Positions 22,094 to 33,893 of a stretch of DNA of 64,000 bases are shown piece after piece; positions within the stretch are counted from its first letter, which is position 1; every line of letters begins with the position of its first letter. The notes below the pieces were generated by a model. That model had not been told where the DNA came from and did no database searches. It saw only the letters and a program-made list of their open reading frames with translations. The translations under genes and the position numbers were made by a program. Where the stretch lies: positions 5,129,133-5,193,132 of the forward strand of contig CM055080.1 in the NCBI GenBank assembly GCA_029204045.2, in the 5' to 3' direction. Source of the stretch: Tillandsia leiboldiana. Taxonomy: Eukaryota > Streptophyta > Magnoliopsida > Poales > Bromeliaceae.

Positions 22094-23274
22094 TGTTACG
22101 GCTTTTTGTGTTGGCATATTTCGTGAGTTGAGTAGTTGAGTTGTTGAGTTGAGTCGGAGTCTTGAAGTGATCAAATTGTCAATCAGCAATCGAAGACTTA
22201 GAGAAGATTCAACAAGATCTCAAGCTGACACTCAGTGTTTTGAGTCTTGAAGATTGAAGTAGAAGAATTGTGGATCAATTTCATCAATCTTAAGGAAAAT
22301 GGATTCGGATTGATCAGGTACGTTAAACTAAATAATTTTGGTGATCCGAATACATTTGAGTGGTTTAGAAACACTTGGATAAGTTTTCATTGCTTAAAAA
22401 TAAAAAACTGGACAAATTGGATGTTTCAGAATTTCTGATCCTGAACCGATCCGGATCAGAATTCCGATCCGGATCCCGAACCTTGTTTTTTCAGGAATTG
22501 CTGAAAAAAGACGACGATCAGGATCGCCGTAAATCCGATCCGGATCGTCGTGCGGGAAAATTTCTGTTAAGCCAGTTTTTGATGCTTATCTCTTTCCAAA
22601 GGTTTCTAAACTATAAATAGACATTTAGGGTTTCTCAAAAACTACCGATTAATTAATTAAACACTTGAGAGCAACCCTAGAGGCTAGGTTTTTATCGTTC
22701 TTCTTTATAGCCTCTTTTAGGTCAATTCGACGGTTCTTTCAAGAACATATCTTTTGTCGAATTGATCTAATCTTTGCTTAGAGATTTCTTCTACGGTTCC
22801 TCAATGAGAATCTAAGCAAAGGATCACCATCGAAGCCAATATTCTTACCGGCTGAGTTTGCGTCGTGGATTCGACGTGGCATCATGGATTCGGTGTGCTA
22901 AAGGCGTTTCGTGGATTCGAAACGTGTGCTCGTGGATTCGAGTGGCGTTCGTGGATTCGAACGTGTGCAGTGGACGTGCAATCGGTGAGCGCAAGGTCCG
23001 AAGAAGTTGAAGGAGGGGTTTGAGTCCGTGGAGTCGGTAATCACCTTGTTATTCTTCTTTTCTTAGTGGATTGTTATTGCGTGTTGGTCCCGTGGTTTTT
23101 CTCCTGGATTGGAGTTTCCACGTAAATCTCGGTGTGCTATTTTTATTTTCCGCATTGATTTTTATTTTGCACTGAGATTGATTTTATAAGTATTACACCT
23201 ATTCACCCCCCCTCTAGTTGTTTGATAGTACCTATTTAGATCCTTGTGAATCCTTAATATTATAAAAACCTACA
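22094..23274 (+). repeat. Solo LTR of the GATCCGGATC copia family
   Basis: The 1181-bp LTR runs from TGTTACGG to CCTACA and is flanked by GGTAT on both sides (22089-22093 and 23275-23279). It is a diverged plus-strand relative of the 1380-bp LTRs. It has a TATA box CTATAAATAG at 22611-22620 and palindromes GATCCGGATC at 22448, 22466 and 22537 plus the variant GATCAGGATC at 22516. The empty target site is preserved in LTR B at 29233-29237. The internal region was lost by LTR-LTR recombination. Confidence 0.93.
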
Positions 23275-24958
23275 GGTATTATGGTCATTTGCATTTAATT
23301 AGTGCCTTGCCTTGTCCAAGCCACTAATTAATTAACAGTGCCACGCCACCCTTCTTCTTCTTCTTCACAAACAGAGGAATTAAAGATAAACAGAGGAAAG
23401 AAAGAACGGAGAAGAATGAGAAGAAGAAGAAGAAGATTTAAGGTGAAGTAAAAGAGGATTTTGATTGTGTTGATGGTGCGGATCTTTCGCTAGTAGCCGC
23501 GTGGAGCCGAGCGGAGCGCGCGCGAAGAACTTGTATGAGGTGTAGCAGTTCTTTTTTTGAAGCTTGGGTTTTTAGGATTTTGTTGATGGATTTGGAGTTG
23601 ATTGGGTTTTGGAGGATATTAGTGTTGTGTGTGTGTGTGTGAGAGAAGGTTGCTGTCCAATTTTTATAGGTGCCGCACAGCAGGAGGCGCGCGCAGCTGA
23701 GTCGCGCGCAACGGGCCCTGACGCGCGCCGCGTGCCAGGGCGCCGTGCGGCGGGCGCTTGGGCGCCGCGCATGCTGCGGCTGGAGCTTTTCCTTGCGGGT
23801 GGCTTGGTGTTCCGGAACCCAATTGGGGATTCCGGAACAGGGTGTTGGGTACCGATACACCAAGGAGGGTGCCGGTACCCCATCTTGCAGTATGCTTTTT
23901 TAAGGGACTTTTAGCAAGGGCAGTTTGGTATTTTCCTTCTCCAACCTTCCAATTGACCTTGTTGACCTCTCTCCTTTATATATTTGGACTCCTCCTCCTC
24001 CCTTCTTCGCTGGATACACAGAGAGGAAAAGAAGGAAAGAAAGAAAAGAGAGAAAGCAAGGAAAAGAAAAGAGAAGAAGAGAAAGAGAGTGAGAGAGGTT
24101 GAGAAGGAATGTGCAGCTTGTGTTGTCCTGCTACTTGGAGTGAGCGGAGCAGCGAGCGCGTCGGCCGCACGTGACGTAAGTGACAGATTTCTCCAAGTTT
24201 GGTTTCGGATTTCTTTAGATGGATTTGAGAGAGGTTTTTGAATGGAAATGGGTTCTTCTTTCCATGATTGCACCTTGGGAGCGACTTTGGTGCTGTTTGG
24301 CTAAGCTCGGGTTTTTACTGCGCGGAGCCGAGGCATGCATGTTCGTGTGTTGTGAGTGGATAGCGAGGGCCGGAGTGCGCGCAGAATTTATTAGAGGACT
24401 CGAGAGGATTTTTCGAGCTTCTGGGAATAATTTCCGAGGATCACGACAGAGCGCGCGCGTGCGGCGCGGTTTTGGGCGTTTCCGGCAGTTTTGACAGTGA
24501 GCGGTGCGGCGCTTCACCGACTTTAGTGATTGCCTGCGTAAAGCGTTCCAGGTGGGTTGGAATTCTTCAAGATGTATGAAATGCCTTCGAAAGCTATTGT
24601 ACGCATGTTGATCATGTTTAGCTTATTATTTGCATAGCTGGTAAATCTAATAGTTGCCTAGAAAACTATAGAAAGACATTTATGAGCCCCAGATATTTTT
24701 AGCATGATCTAGGGATGTTTTGACACTAGACTGCATATTTTCTGAGTTTCGGGTTGCACCTGGACCTTCATAATATTTTTGTAACCGGTTTTACGTGAAA
24801 CTCCACTTTTAAAGGTGTTTTTAAATATTGAGAACATTATGAATGGTCCAGGTAGTTAGAGATGCATGTGTTCTCGTGCTGGAGGGGCGAGTAGATTTTT
24901 AAGAGCTTTGTGAGGCGAGTTTCTAGTGTCATGAGAGATTGGGCATTGTATCATTGTA

Positions 24959-25320
24959 GGGGCGGAAGCTACAGGCAGCTGCGCCTGCAGCCTGTTCTTA
25001 TTTGATTTGGGTTGTAGGCGTTAGTCTTTCAGAATTTCCAAGCCTCTTATGTGAGAGATTTGGGTATTTGTTTCACCTTAGGGGCGGAAGCTACGGGCGG
25101 CTGCGCCTGCAGCCTGTTCTTGTTTGATTTGGGTTGTAGGCGTTAGTCTTTCGGAATTTCCAAGCCTCTTATGTGAGAGATTGGGTATTTGTTTCACCTT
25201 AGGGGCGGAAGCTACGGGCGGCTGCGCCTGCAGCCTGTTCTTGTTTGATTTGGGTTGTAGGCATTAGTCTTTCGGAATTTCCAGGCCTCCAGTGCGGGTG
25301 ATTGAGGATTTATTCTCGGA
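24959..25320 (+). repeat. 121-bp tandem repeat, three copies, in LTR A
   Basis: Units start at the motif GGGGCGGAAGCTAC at 24959, 25081 and 25202. They carry CTGCGCCTGCAGCC and TTTGGGTTGTAGGC words. The equivalent array in LTR B starts at 30908, 31030 and 31151, so it predates the separation of the two LTRs. Confidence 0.85.
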
Positions 25321-25570
25321 TTGGGTTACTCTAGATCGTGGTTTATGTTTTAGCTGTGAGCTTTGGGGTTCTGGCAGATTGAGTCGTGGAGGGTTCCCGA
25401 CCGAGTTGTGTTATTCGAGTATTGAGTTCCGATCTGATTGATCGTGGATCATAGCCTGCATGTGCCGCTTATGAGACAGTTGAGACTGACGAGATATTTG
25501 AGCTCGGTGGGGTCGCTCCCCTCGAGTTACGCTCCGGATGCGTGATGATGATGATTGAGATAGTTAGACT

Positions 25571-25705
25571 AGGATGCCCCACATGGAGTGGGCAGGTGCG
25601 TTCCTAGCAGTCAGTAGGACGCCCCACGTGGAGTGGGCAGGTGTGTTCCTAGTAGTCAGTAGGACGCCCCACGTCGAGTGAGCAGGTGCGTTCCTAGACG
25701 ACAGG
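25571..25705 (+). repeat. 45-bp tandem repeat, three copies, in LTR A
   Basis: Units start at AGGATGCCCCAC or AGGACGCCCCAC at 25571, 25616 and 25661. The same array is present in LTR B at about 31520-31650. Confidence 0.85.
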
Positions 25706-26422
25706 CGCAGGCTTGACTGAGCCAGTTTTGGCAGTCATTGAGATTTGAGTTTTGTGGGCACCTCGTGTGCGAGTGGTGCATAGCATGTTCTTAGATGAGT
25801 TTCCTTTGAGCATGATACTTGAGGCATTTTAGTAGTGGTGAGTGTATGCATAGCAGGTTTATAGTAGAGATTCCTTGAGCTTGATGTGTGACATATTAGA
25901 TGTAGCTCATTTCCTGCTTTCCTTTATATATCTATCTGCATACCTATCTGTTGTGCCTCCAGTAGACTTAGTGGGCATACCGTGGATATTGGTGACGGTA
26001 CCCACTGAGATCTACCTTCTGCAGTAGATCTCACACCCACTGCGGTGACAGGTTCCTGGGGTAGCTGTTCCGGCTTGGCTCGCGCGGAGACAGCTGATCG
26101 AGGTGAGGACGTGGCCGATTAGTTCCTTACTAGCATTCAGAGTCAGAGGTAGATGTACCATGTATATTTTATGATTCCATTTTTGTACTGGACAGCCTGA
26201 GTGATTGGTGAGGGTGAGAGACTTTGTATTGAGGTTTTTTTTATTTTTATATCAGATGTTCAGTGTTTGATTCTGTAGCTAGTGATTTTGGTTTCATCTC
26301 TGATACATGTTTAGCTATAGATCTGACTTGCAGGGTAGACGCTTCGTCTGTGCGGCAGTTTCCGTACAGATGGCGGATCTGTTGGCGAGCCCGGGTCGCA
26401 GTTTCGACTCCGGGGCGTGACA

Positions 26423-28781
26423 GATTAGGGTGGTATCAGAGTCTAGGAATATAGGTCGTTGAGGACTTAGTGACCCTAGGCTATTGGTTGGACAGTAGGA
26501 TGACTGTCGTGAGAGACGTGACTTTAGCGAGATTCCTGATTGAGTTTGTACCTCCCCCGAGGGATTGGGGCGAGTGATTTTACATGTTTATTCTCTAAAG
26601 TGATTATATTGGCTGCAGACAACATAATGCTTTAGAATGGTTAACATGTTTTTGACTTTCGCTTGATTGGGTCGTGAGAGTTCTTGGTCCTAATGTTTGT
26701 TCTGTTTCAGCGGTTTTCATTGCCTCCGAGACGCCGTGCTGCGGCGAGGGCGTGTTTGACTCGGGTTGAGGAGCCCGAACAACGGGAGGCTGAATGGACA
26801 GAGCAGAGTGAGGTCCAGGAGGCACGGGCCCAGATAGCCCGGATGTTTGAGGCGATGCGGCGCCAGGAAGAGAACATGGAGCGCGTGATGCGCAGGTTTG
26901 AGCAGAGAGCATCGATTGAGGTATTGCCAGTAGTACCTTCGGCCACGACATCGTCGACTTCGACCCAGATCACACTGTGAGTAGTGCAGGAGCTGCGAGA
27001 GTCTGACCGGTTGTTGTTCGTCCGCCAGTTCCATCCCCTACAGATTTCGGGGCAGAGTTGGAGCCTTGGGAGGCCGAGAACTGGATTGCTGCTTTGGAAA
27101 GTGTTTGAGGACTTGTTCATCCAGGAGAAGCATCAGGTGCACTTGGTTATGCACTTTTGGATGAGGACGCCGAGAGTTGATGGCGTCGAGTTCGTCCCGT
27201 TGGACCACCGGGAGAGTAGATGAGGACTTGGAGCGAGTTTCTGCGACAGCGGAACAGTGTGCCCCATGTTGCCAAGACTAAGCCCAGAAGGTCGATCTGT
27301 TTGAGAGGGGACTGCATCGGGATATCTAGTTCTTTGTGCATTCTCAGCGAGCGCCGACTTCAGATGCAGCGATTGCGCATGCCTGATGGATTGAGAGGTC
27401 TGTGTGACCTAGTACCACGTCGTGGGAATACGACTGTGAGGATCCGAGAGATTGATATTTGAGTATGATGCCACACCGTTGCTACACGGTGGTGATGCCA
27501 CGCCGTTGGTACACGACAGTGATGCCACGTTATGAGTACACAATGGTGAGGGTTCTTGGATGGTTCGAGCACAGACAGGTTTGGTTTGTTTTTTGGCAGA
27601 TGCCCTATTTTGAGAATGATGGCTTCATGGAACCTTATAGCCGAGGGCTGTGCCCAGTTAGGGTTCAGGATCCAGTAGGGGCATTGTGAGCTTAAAGCGC
27701 GGTCAAATGGATTGACTAATGCCCTGCCGCCTTTAGGATTTGAGGAATTGAGTGTTCCAGCTGTGTTTGAACGGGTTAGCAGCCGGACCCGTCGTGGATA
27801 TTTGGATTTATTTTCGAAGTGGCTTAGAGCTTCCGGAGCACTTGAGGATAGTGCGGCAACTTCTAAGAGAGAAGAAGTTAATTGCCAAGTTGAGAAAGGT
27901 TGCGCTCGACTTTGGAAGGTTCTGTGGTTAGGCCAGTTGAATTCAGCTGCATGAGTGACTGGGGACCCAACGAAGAGTGATGCCGTGGGAATTAGCCTAA
28001 GCCTACGATTGTGGCAGAGGTCAGAGGCTTTTGGACTAAGCAAGGCCAGTGTAGCTTCAAGGAGTTAAAGCTGAGGAGGATGCCAGCATAGATATAAATG
28101 GTTGCCTGTGATGTAGAGAGAGCATGGAGTTATCCAGAGACCCTTGAACCTGGAGTACTTGGTTACTCAGGAGGATTTTGGTTGAGGCAACGCCGGTGGA
28201 CAGAGTTATTGGAGCTGTAAGGTTGATCTTAGTGTATCATTATCCCGGCGAGGACATGGTGGTCTGTACGCCTTGATTAGGCGAGCAGTGCAACCTTGGA
28301 ATGAGGTAACCGTTCAGTGGAGGCCACTGTTGGAACTTTGGAATTGGAGTGTTAGTTGTAACAGGAACAACTCCAAGGCCCTCTCCCAATTTTCTGTTTA
28401 TGCCTAGGCTTGACGAACTGTTCCACGATCTCGAAAAGCTGCTCCAGGAATGGTGAAGGTACCGGAGCCTGTTCTTGTTTGATTGGGGTGAAGGCACTAG
28501 CCATTCGAGGTTTTCGAACTTTTCGCCGTTGCCGGCTGATTTTCAAAATCGAGAGTTAGGGGTTGGGGAATGTTCCTGATGTTGGGTTTCTTGTCTTATT
28601 GATGGATGTGAGAATGTAATTGAGAATTTCTGAGCAATGGATTGCTGTATGGGCAGCGCTGGGGTTTTTAATTGTCCTGAGGATGTATTGAGGATCTCTT
28701 ATCCCCATCTGTTGAGACACCCTCCTGTGTTATGGATTTATTTTGGTTTCGCGGACGAAACCCTTTTTAAGGAGGGGAGAG
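26423..28781 (+). pseudogene. Decayed gypsy interior between LTR A and LTR B
   Basis: A primer site TGGTATCAGAGTC lies at 26431-26443. A gag-like N-terminus can be read at 26684-26980 (PPRRRAAARACL, then a charged heptad-like stretch with RRQEENMERVMRRF). A broken gag core follows near 27045-27170. A reverse-transcriptase remnant homologous to the LRIVLQLLREKK region of the neighbouring gypsy is visible near 27840-27905, and an RNase H-side remnant near 28020-28085, all with stops and frameshifts. A polypurine tract (AAGGAGGGGAGAG) lies at about 28769-28781, directly before LTR B. The interior is only about 2.36 kb, shorter than its own LTRs, so large deletions have occurred. Confidence 0.75.
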
Positions 28782-31700
28782 TGTAGAGTACCGAAACTTT
28801 GTAGAGCGCACCAACCTCGCAAGATGGCGTGGTGCCGAGAAATTGCTTTGGACGTGTTTTATTTGTGTTTACAGATGAGTTCGGGTTGATTCGGATCAAC
28901 GCAGAAGCCCCAGCTTGAATCGGAGTTTTCCGGGCATTATGCGCCGTTAGAGGACTGGTTTTGTTGAGCATCGACTCCACAGTGGTGCACAGAAAATTTG
29001 GAAAAATGTTTGGAGCAAGTGTATTTTCATATTACAGCGGAGTTCGGGAGGTTTTGGACTGATGCGGATGCCCCGAAGGCAAAAAGTGAGTTGAAGTTGG
29101 CATTTGAGGGATTAAATAATTAATTTAATTAATTAGTGTTAATCTGCTTGGAGGTTAAGAGAGAAAGAGCTTAGAAAAGTGAAAGAAAGAGAAGAGTTGA
29201 GAGGATTTGGAATTGCATAGTTTTGGAGGGAGGGTATTATGGTCATTTGCATTTAATTAGTGCCTTGCCTTGTCCAAGCCACTAATTAATTAAGAGTGCC
29301 ACGTCACCCATCTTCTTCTTGTCCACAAACAAAGGAATTAAAGACAAACAGAGGAAAGAAAGAAAGGAGAAGGAGGAGAAGAAGAAGATTTAAGGTGAAG
29401 TAAAAGAGGATTTTGATTGTGTTGATGGTGCGGATCTTTTGCTAGTAGCCGCGTGGAGCCGAGCGGAGCGCGCGCGAAGAACTTGTATGAGGTGTAGCAG
29501 TTCTTTTTTTGAAGCTTGGGTTTTTCGGATTTTGTTGATGGATTTGGAGTTGATTGGGTTTTGGAGGATGTTAGTGTTGTGTGTGTGTGTGTGAGAAGGT
29601 TGCTGTCCAATTTTTAGAGGTGCCGCGCAGCAGGAGGCGCGCGCAGCTGAGGCGCGCGCAGCGGGCCCTGACGCGCGCCGCGTGCCAGGGCGCCGCGCGG
29701 CGGGCGCTTGGGCGCCGCGCATGCTGCGGCTGGAGCTTTTCCTTGCGGTTGGCTTGGTGTTCCGGAACCCAATTGGGGATTCCGGAACAGGGTGTTGGGT
29801 ACCGGTACACCAAGGAGGGTACCGGTACCCCATCTTGCAGGATGGTTTTTTAAGGGACTTTTAGCAAGGGCAGTTTGGTCTTTTCCTTCTCCAACCTTCC
29901 AATTGACCCTGTTGACCTCTCTCCTTTATATATTTGGACTCCTCCTCCTCCCTTCTTCGCTGGATACACAAAGAGGAAAATAAGGAAAGAAAGAAAAGAG
30001 AGAAAGCAAGGAAAAGAAAAGAGAAGAAGAGAACGAGAGTGAGAGTGGTTGAGAAGGAATGTACAGCTTGTGTTGTCCTGCTACTTGGAGTGAGCGGAGC
30101 CGCGAGCGCGTCGGCCGCACGTGACGTAAGTGACAGATTTCTCCAAGTTTGGTTTCGGATTTCTTTAGATGGATTTGAGAGAGGTTTTTGAATGGAAATG
30201 GGTTCTTCTTTCCATGATTGCACCTTGGGAGCGACTTTGGTGCTGTTTGGCTAAGCTCGGGTTTTTACTGCGCGGAGCCGAGGCATGTTTGTGCGTGTGT
30301 TGTGAGTGGATAGCGAGGGCCGGAGTGTGCGCAGAATTTATTAGAGGACTCGAGAGGATTGTTCGAGCTTCTGGGAATAATTTTCAAGGATCGCGACAGT
30401 GCGCGCGCGTGCGGCGCGGTTTTGGGCGTTTCCGGCAGTTTTGACAGTGAGCGGTGCGGCGCTTCACCGACTTCAGCGATTGCCTGCGGAAAGCGTTCCA
30501 GGTAGGTTGGAATTCTTCAAGATGTATGGAATGCCTTCTAAAGCTATTGTATGCATGTTGATCATGTTTAGCTTATTATTTGCATAGCTGGTAAATCTGA
30601 TAGTTGCCTAGAAAACTATAGAAAGACATTTATGAGCCCCAGATATTTTTAGCATGATCTAGGGATGTTTTGACACTAGACTGCATATTTTCTGAGTTTC
30701 GGGTTGCACCTAGACCTTCATAATATTTTTGTAACTGGTTTTAAGTGAAACTCCGCTTTTAAAGGGTTTTTAAATATTGAGAACATTATGAATGGTCCAG
30801 GTAGTTAGAGATGCATGTGTTCTCGTGCCGGAGGGCCGAGTAGATTTTTAAGAGCTTTGTGAGGCGAGTTTCTAGTGTCATGAGAGATTGGGCATTGTAT
30901 CATTGTAGGGGCGGAAGCTACGGGCGGCTGCGCCTGCAGCCTGTTGTTGTTTGATTTGGGTTGTAGGCGTTAGTCTTTCGGAATTTCCAAGCCTCTTATG
31001 TGAGAGATTTGGGTATTTGTTTCACCTTAGGGGCGGAAGCTACGGGCGGCTGCGCCTGCAGCCTGTTCTTGTTTGATTTGGGTTGTAGGCGTTAGTCTTT
31101 CAGAACTTCCAAGACTCTTATGTGAGAGATTGGGTATTTGTTTCACCTTAGGGGCGGAAGCTAAGGGCGGCTGCGCCTGCAGTCTGTTCTTGTTTGATTT
31201 GGGTTGTAGGCATTAGTCTTTCAGAATTTCCAGGCCTCCAGTGCGGGTGATTGAGGATTTATTCTCGGATTGGGTTACTCTAGATCGTGGTTTATGTTTT
31301 AGCTGTGAGCTTTGGGGTTCTGGCAGATTGAGTCGTGGAGGGTTCCCGACCGAGTTGTGTTATTCGAGTATTGAGTTCCGATCTGATTGATCGTGGATCA
31401 TAGCCTGCATGTGCCGCTTATGAGACAGTTGAGACTGACGAGATATTTGAGCTCGGTGGGGTCGCTCCCCTCGAGTTACGCTCTGGATGCGTGATGATGA
31501 TGATTGAGATAGTTAGACTAGGACGCCCCACGTGGAGTGGGTAGGTGCGTTCCTAGCAGTTAGTAGGACGCCCCACGTGGAGTGGGCAGGTGCGTTCCTA
31601 GTCGTCAGTAGGACGCCCCACGTGGAGTGGGCAGGTGCGTTCCTAGACGACAGGCGCAGGCTTGACTGAGCCAGTTTTGGCAGTCATTGAGATTTGAGTT

Positions 31701-32370
31701 TTGTGGGCACCTCGTGTGCGAGTGGTGCATAGCATGTTCTTAGATGAGTTTCCTTTGAGCATGATACTTGAGGCATTTTAGTAGTGGTGAGTGTATGCAT
31801 AGCAGGTTTATAGTAGAGATTCCTTGAGCATGATGTGTGACATATTAGCTGTAGCTCATTTCCTGCTTTCCTTTATATATCTATCTGCATACCTATCTGT
31901 TGTGCCTCCAGTAGACTTAGTGGGCATACCGTGGATATTGGTGACGGTACCCACTGAGATCTACCTTCTGCAGTAGATCTCACACCCGCTGCGTTGACAG
32001 GTTCCTGGGGTAGCTGTTCCCGCTTGGCTCGCGCGGAGACAGCTGATCGAGGTGAGGACGTGGCCGATTAGTTCCTTACCAGCATTGAGAGTCAGAGGTA
32101 GATGTACCATGTATATTTTATGATTCAACTTTTGTACTAGACAGCCTGAGTGATTGGTGAGGGTGAGAGACTTTGTATTGAGGTTTTTTTTATTTTTATA
32201 TCAGATGTTCAGTGTTTGATTCTGTAGCTAGTGATTTTGGTTTCAGCTCTGATACATGTTTAGCTATAGATCTGACTTCAGGGTAGACGCTTCGTCTGTG
32301 CGGCAGTTTCCGTACCGATGGCGGATCTGTTGGCGTGCCCGGGTCGCAGTTTCGACCCCGGGGCGTGACA
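28782..32370 (+). repeat. Gypsy LTR B (3' LTR, 3.6 kb)
   Basis: This LTR starts TGTAGAGTACC after the polypurine tract and ends CGGGGCGTGACA. It has a TATA box at about 29925-29935, a purine-rich leader and both tandem repeat arrays. The site GGTAT at 29233-29237 is single, which proves that the solo LTR in LTR A is an insertion. Open frames at 29338-30587 on both strands are within LTR sequence and encode nothing recognisable. Confidence 0.87.
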
Positions 32371-33222
32371 CCGGGGGTGTCACATTTATATATAGGACTA
32401 ATTCACATTCCGGAGGTGTCACATTCTTCGCCCTTTTACGCCCTGACGTCCTCGTCAGGTTCAAAGACACTCACAAGCACCCGGCGATGTGAGACTTGTC
32501 TTGCTAGCCTTAGCCGACCTTATGGGGAGCTACACTCCACCCACAACGGTCATTAGCCGGGGAGCCTCGCTCTACCCGCTATATAACCCTGGCTCAGCCA
32601 AGACTCATCTCACATTTCCGGCTGGTGAATGTCTCTGATACCAACTGTGATGCACCAACTTTCCAGGGGGTCACCCATCCTAGAACTACTCTAGCTCTAG
32701 CACGCTTAACTCTCTTAACCTTTTGGGTCTTGCTACCACCCAAAATGTTATAGTCGGGTTAAGAGATTTAGTCCTATTATATCATTTATATATATGACTA
32801 ATCCAAATTCCAGGGGTGTCACATTCCTCCCCCCTTTAAGCCCTGAAGTCCACGTCAGGCTCAACACACTCACAAGCACCAGGCGATGTGAGACTTGTCT
32901 TGTTAGCCTTAGCCGACCTTGTGGGGAGCTGCACTCCACCCACAACGGTCATTAGCCGGGGAGCCTCGCTCTACCCGCTAAATAACCATGGCTCAGCCGA
33001 GGCTCATCTCACATTTCCAGCTGGTGAATGGCTCTGATACCAATTGTGACGCCCCAACTTCCCATGATGTCACCCATCCTAGAACTACTCTAACTCTAGC
33101 ACGCTTAACTCTCTTAACCTCTTGGGTCATGCTACCACCCAACATGTTATAGCCGGGTTTAGAGAATTAGTCCTATTATATCATTTATATATAGGACTAA
33201 TACACATTCCGGGGGTGTCACA
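32371..33222 (-). mobile_element. Tandem Cassandra-like TRIM with 5S rRNA-derived LTRs
   Basis: Two full 178-bp LTRs (32646-32823 and 33045-33222) and a truncated third (end at 32423) alternate with internal regions of about 222 bp. In plus orientation the LTRs begin TGTGACGCCCCAACTT-like and end GGGTGTCACA. Each internal region ends with CTCTGATACCAA, the reverse complement of an initiator Met tRNA primer site, and begins with a pyrimidine tract that is the minus-strand polypurine tract. The LTRs contain a degenerate 5S rRNA internal promoter (32670-32711 and 33069-33108). This matches the Cassandra family of terminal-repeat retrotransposons in miniature. There is no coding region. Confidence 0.78.
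32670..32711 (-). promoter_or_regulatory. Degenerate 5S rRNA internal control region in TRIM LTR
   Basis: On the minus strand the segment resembles the 5S rRNA region from AGTTAAGCGTGCT to GGATGGGTGAC, with box C nearly intact and box A altered. In Cassandra elements this region drives RNA polymerase III transcription; activity here is not known. A second copy is at 33069-33108. Confidence 0.72.
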
Positions 33223-33893
33223 GCTGAAGATTTTGCACCACAGGATTTTGAAACTGCCCTGCATTTTGGCCCTGCCCCTCGGCCTTAACGCATCGTTTTG
33301 AGGTTGATAGGCTGATAGTGGAGGAGGTAGAGGTAGACCTCATGCAACCTCTAATTGTGTGCCAGGGTTCACATTTGCCAGCCTGTAGGCCACTTGGAAA
33401 GGTGCTAATTGTGGCTGAGTCGGCATAACTATCGAAACAACACGGTTCTGTTGTATTAGGGGATTTGCCTAAAGAACATTTTGTCCTCCAGGCTAATTTA
33501 ATAACAGGGGTCGCTAGGGTCCTCCCTATATTTGTTCACTTCGGGCTAAAATTTGCCCGATACATGCTAGCCCCTCGTTATAAGCCGTGATTGCGGCCAA
33601 CACCGCATCTAGGCGGGTAGCGCTACGTTAGCTATTTTGATCAAAATTTTGAAATACTCGAGTCATTTTCCCAAGAATATAAATAAGACTTGGCTCCCAT
33701 TGAGTCGATTGTCTGCTATTTTCAATCCCCTACCGTAGCACTGACTGGTGCTCATTCACATTTTCGGCACTACTCGTTTGTTCATTTCCCGAATATCTGG
33801 AAATGAACTGATTTTAGAGATTCATAACATTGTCGTCAGCCATCCTGAGATCAAATATTTTTACCTAAACGTCCCACCGGGCATGCCAAAAAT
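33223..33893 (-). pseudogene. Decayed 5' internal region of a minus-strand gypsy
   Basis: Read on the minus strand, the segment after the LTR end at 33894 has GGCATGCCCGGTGGGAC, a 5' internal motif typical of some plant gypsy elements. An ATG-initiated frame (MADDNVMNL) then stops almost at once. No intact gag domain remains. The left side is cut by the Cassandra-like array at 33222. Confidence 0.5.

Larger units (their letters stand above)
21848..26422 (+). repeat. Gypsy LTR A, 5'-truncated and interrupted by a solo LTR
   Basis: This aligns by eye with 28986-32370 along its whole length once the insertion at 22094-23279 is removed. The first 204 bp of the LTR (present at 28782-28985) are missing at the junction with the neighbouring gypsy LTR. 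It has a TATA box at about 23975-23985 (TTTATATATTT), a transcribed-looking leader, two internal tandem repeats and the end CGGGGCGTGACA at 26422. Confidence 0.85.

Noticed and set aside
24959..25705. CRISPR-like or satellite array
   Set aside because: The repeats are adjacent tandem units of 121 and 45 bp without unique spacers, within a plant LTR.
32646..33222. Possible 5S rRNA genes
   Set aside because: Only a degenerate central part of 5S is present, embedded in 178-bp LTRs with retrotransposon primer sites, so these are TRIM LTRs.
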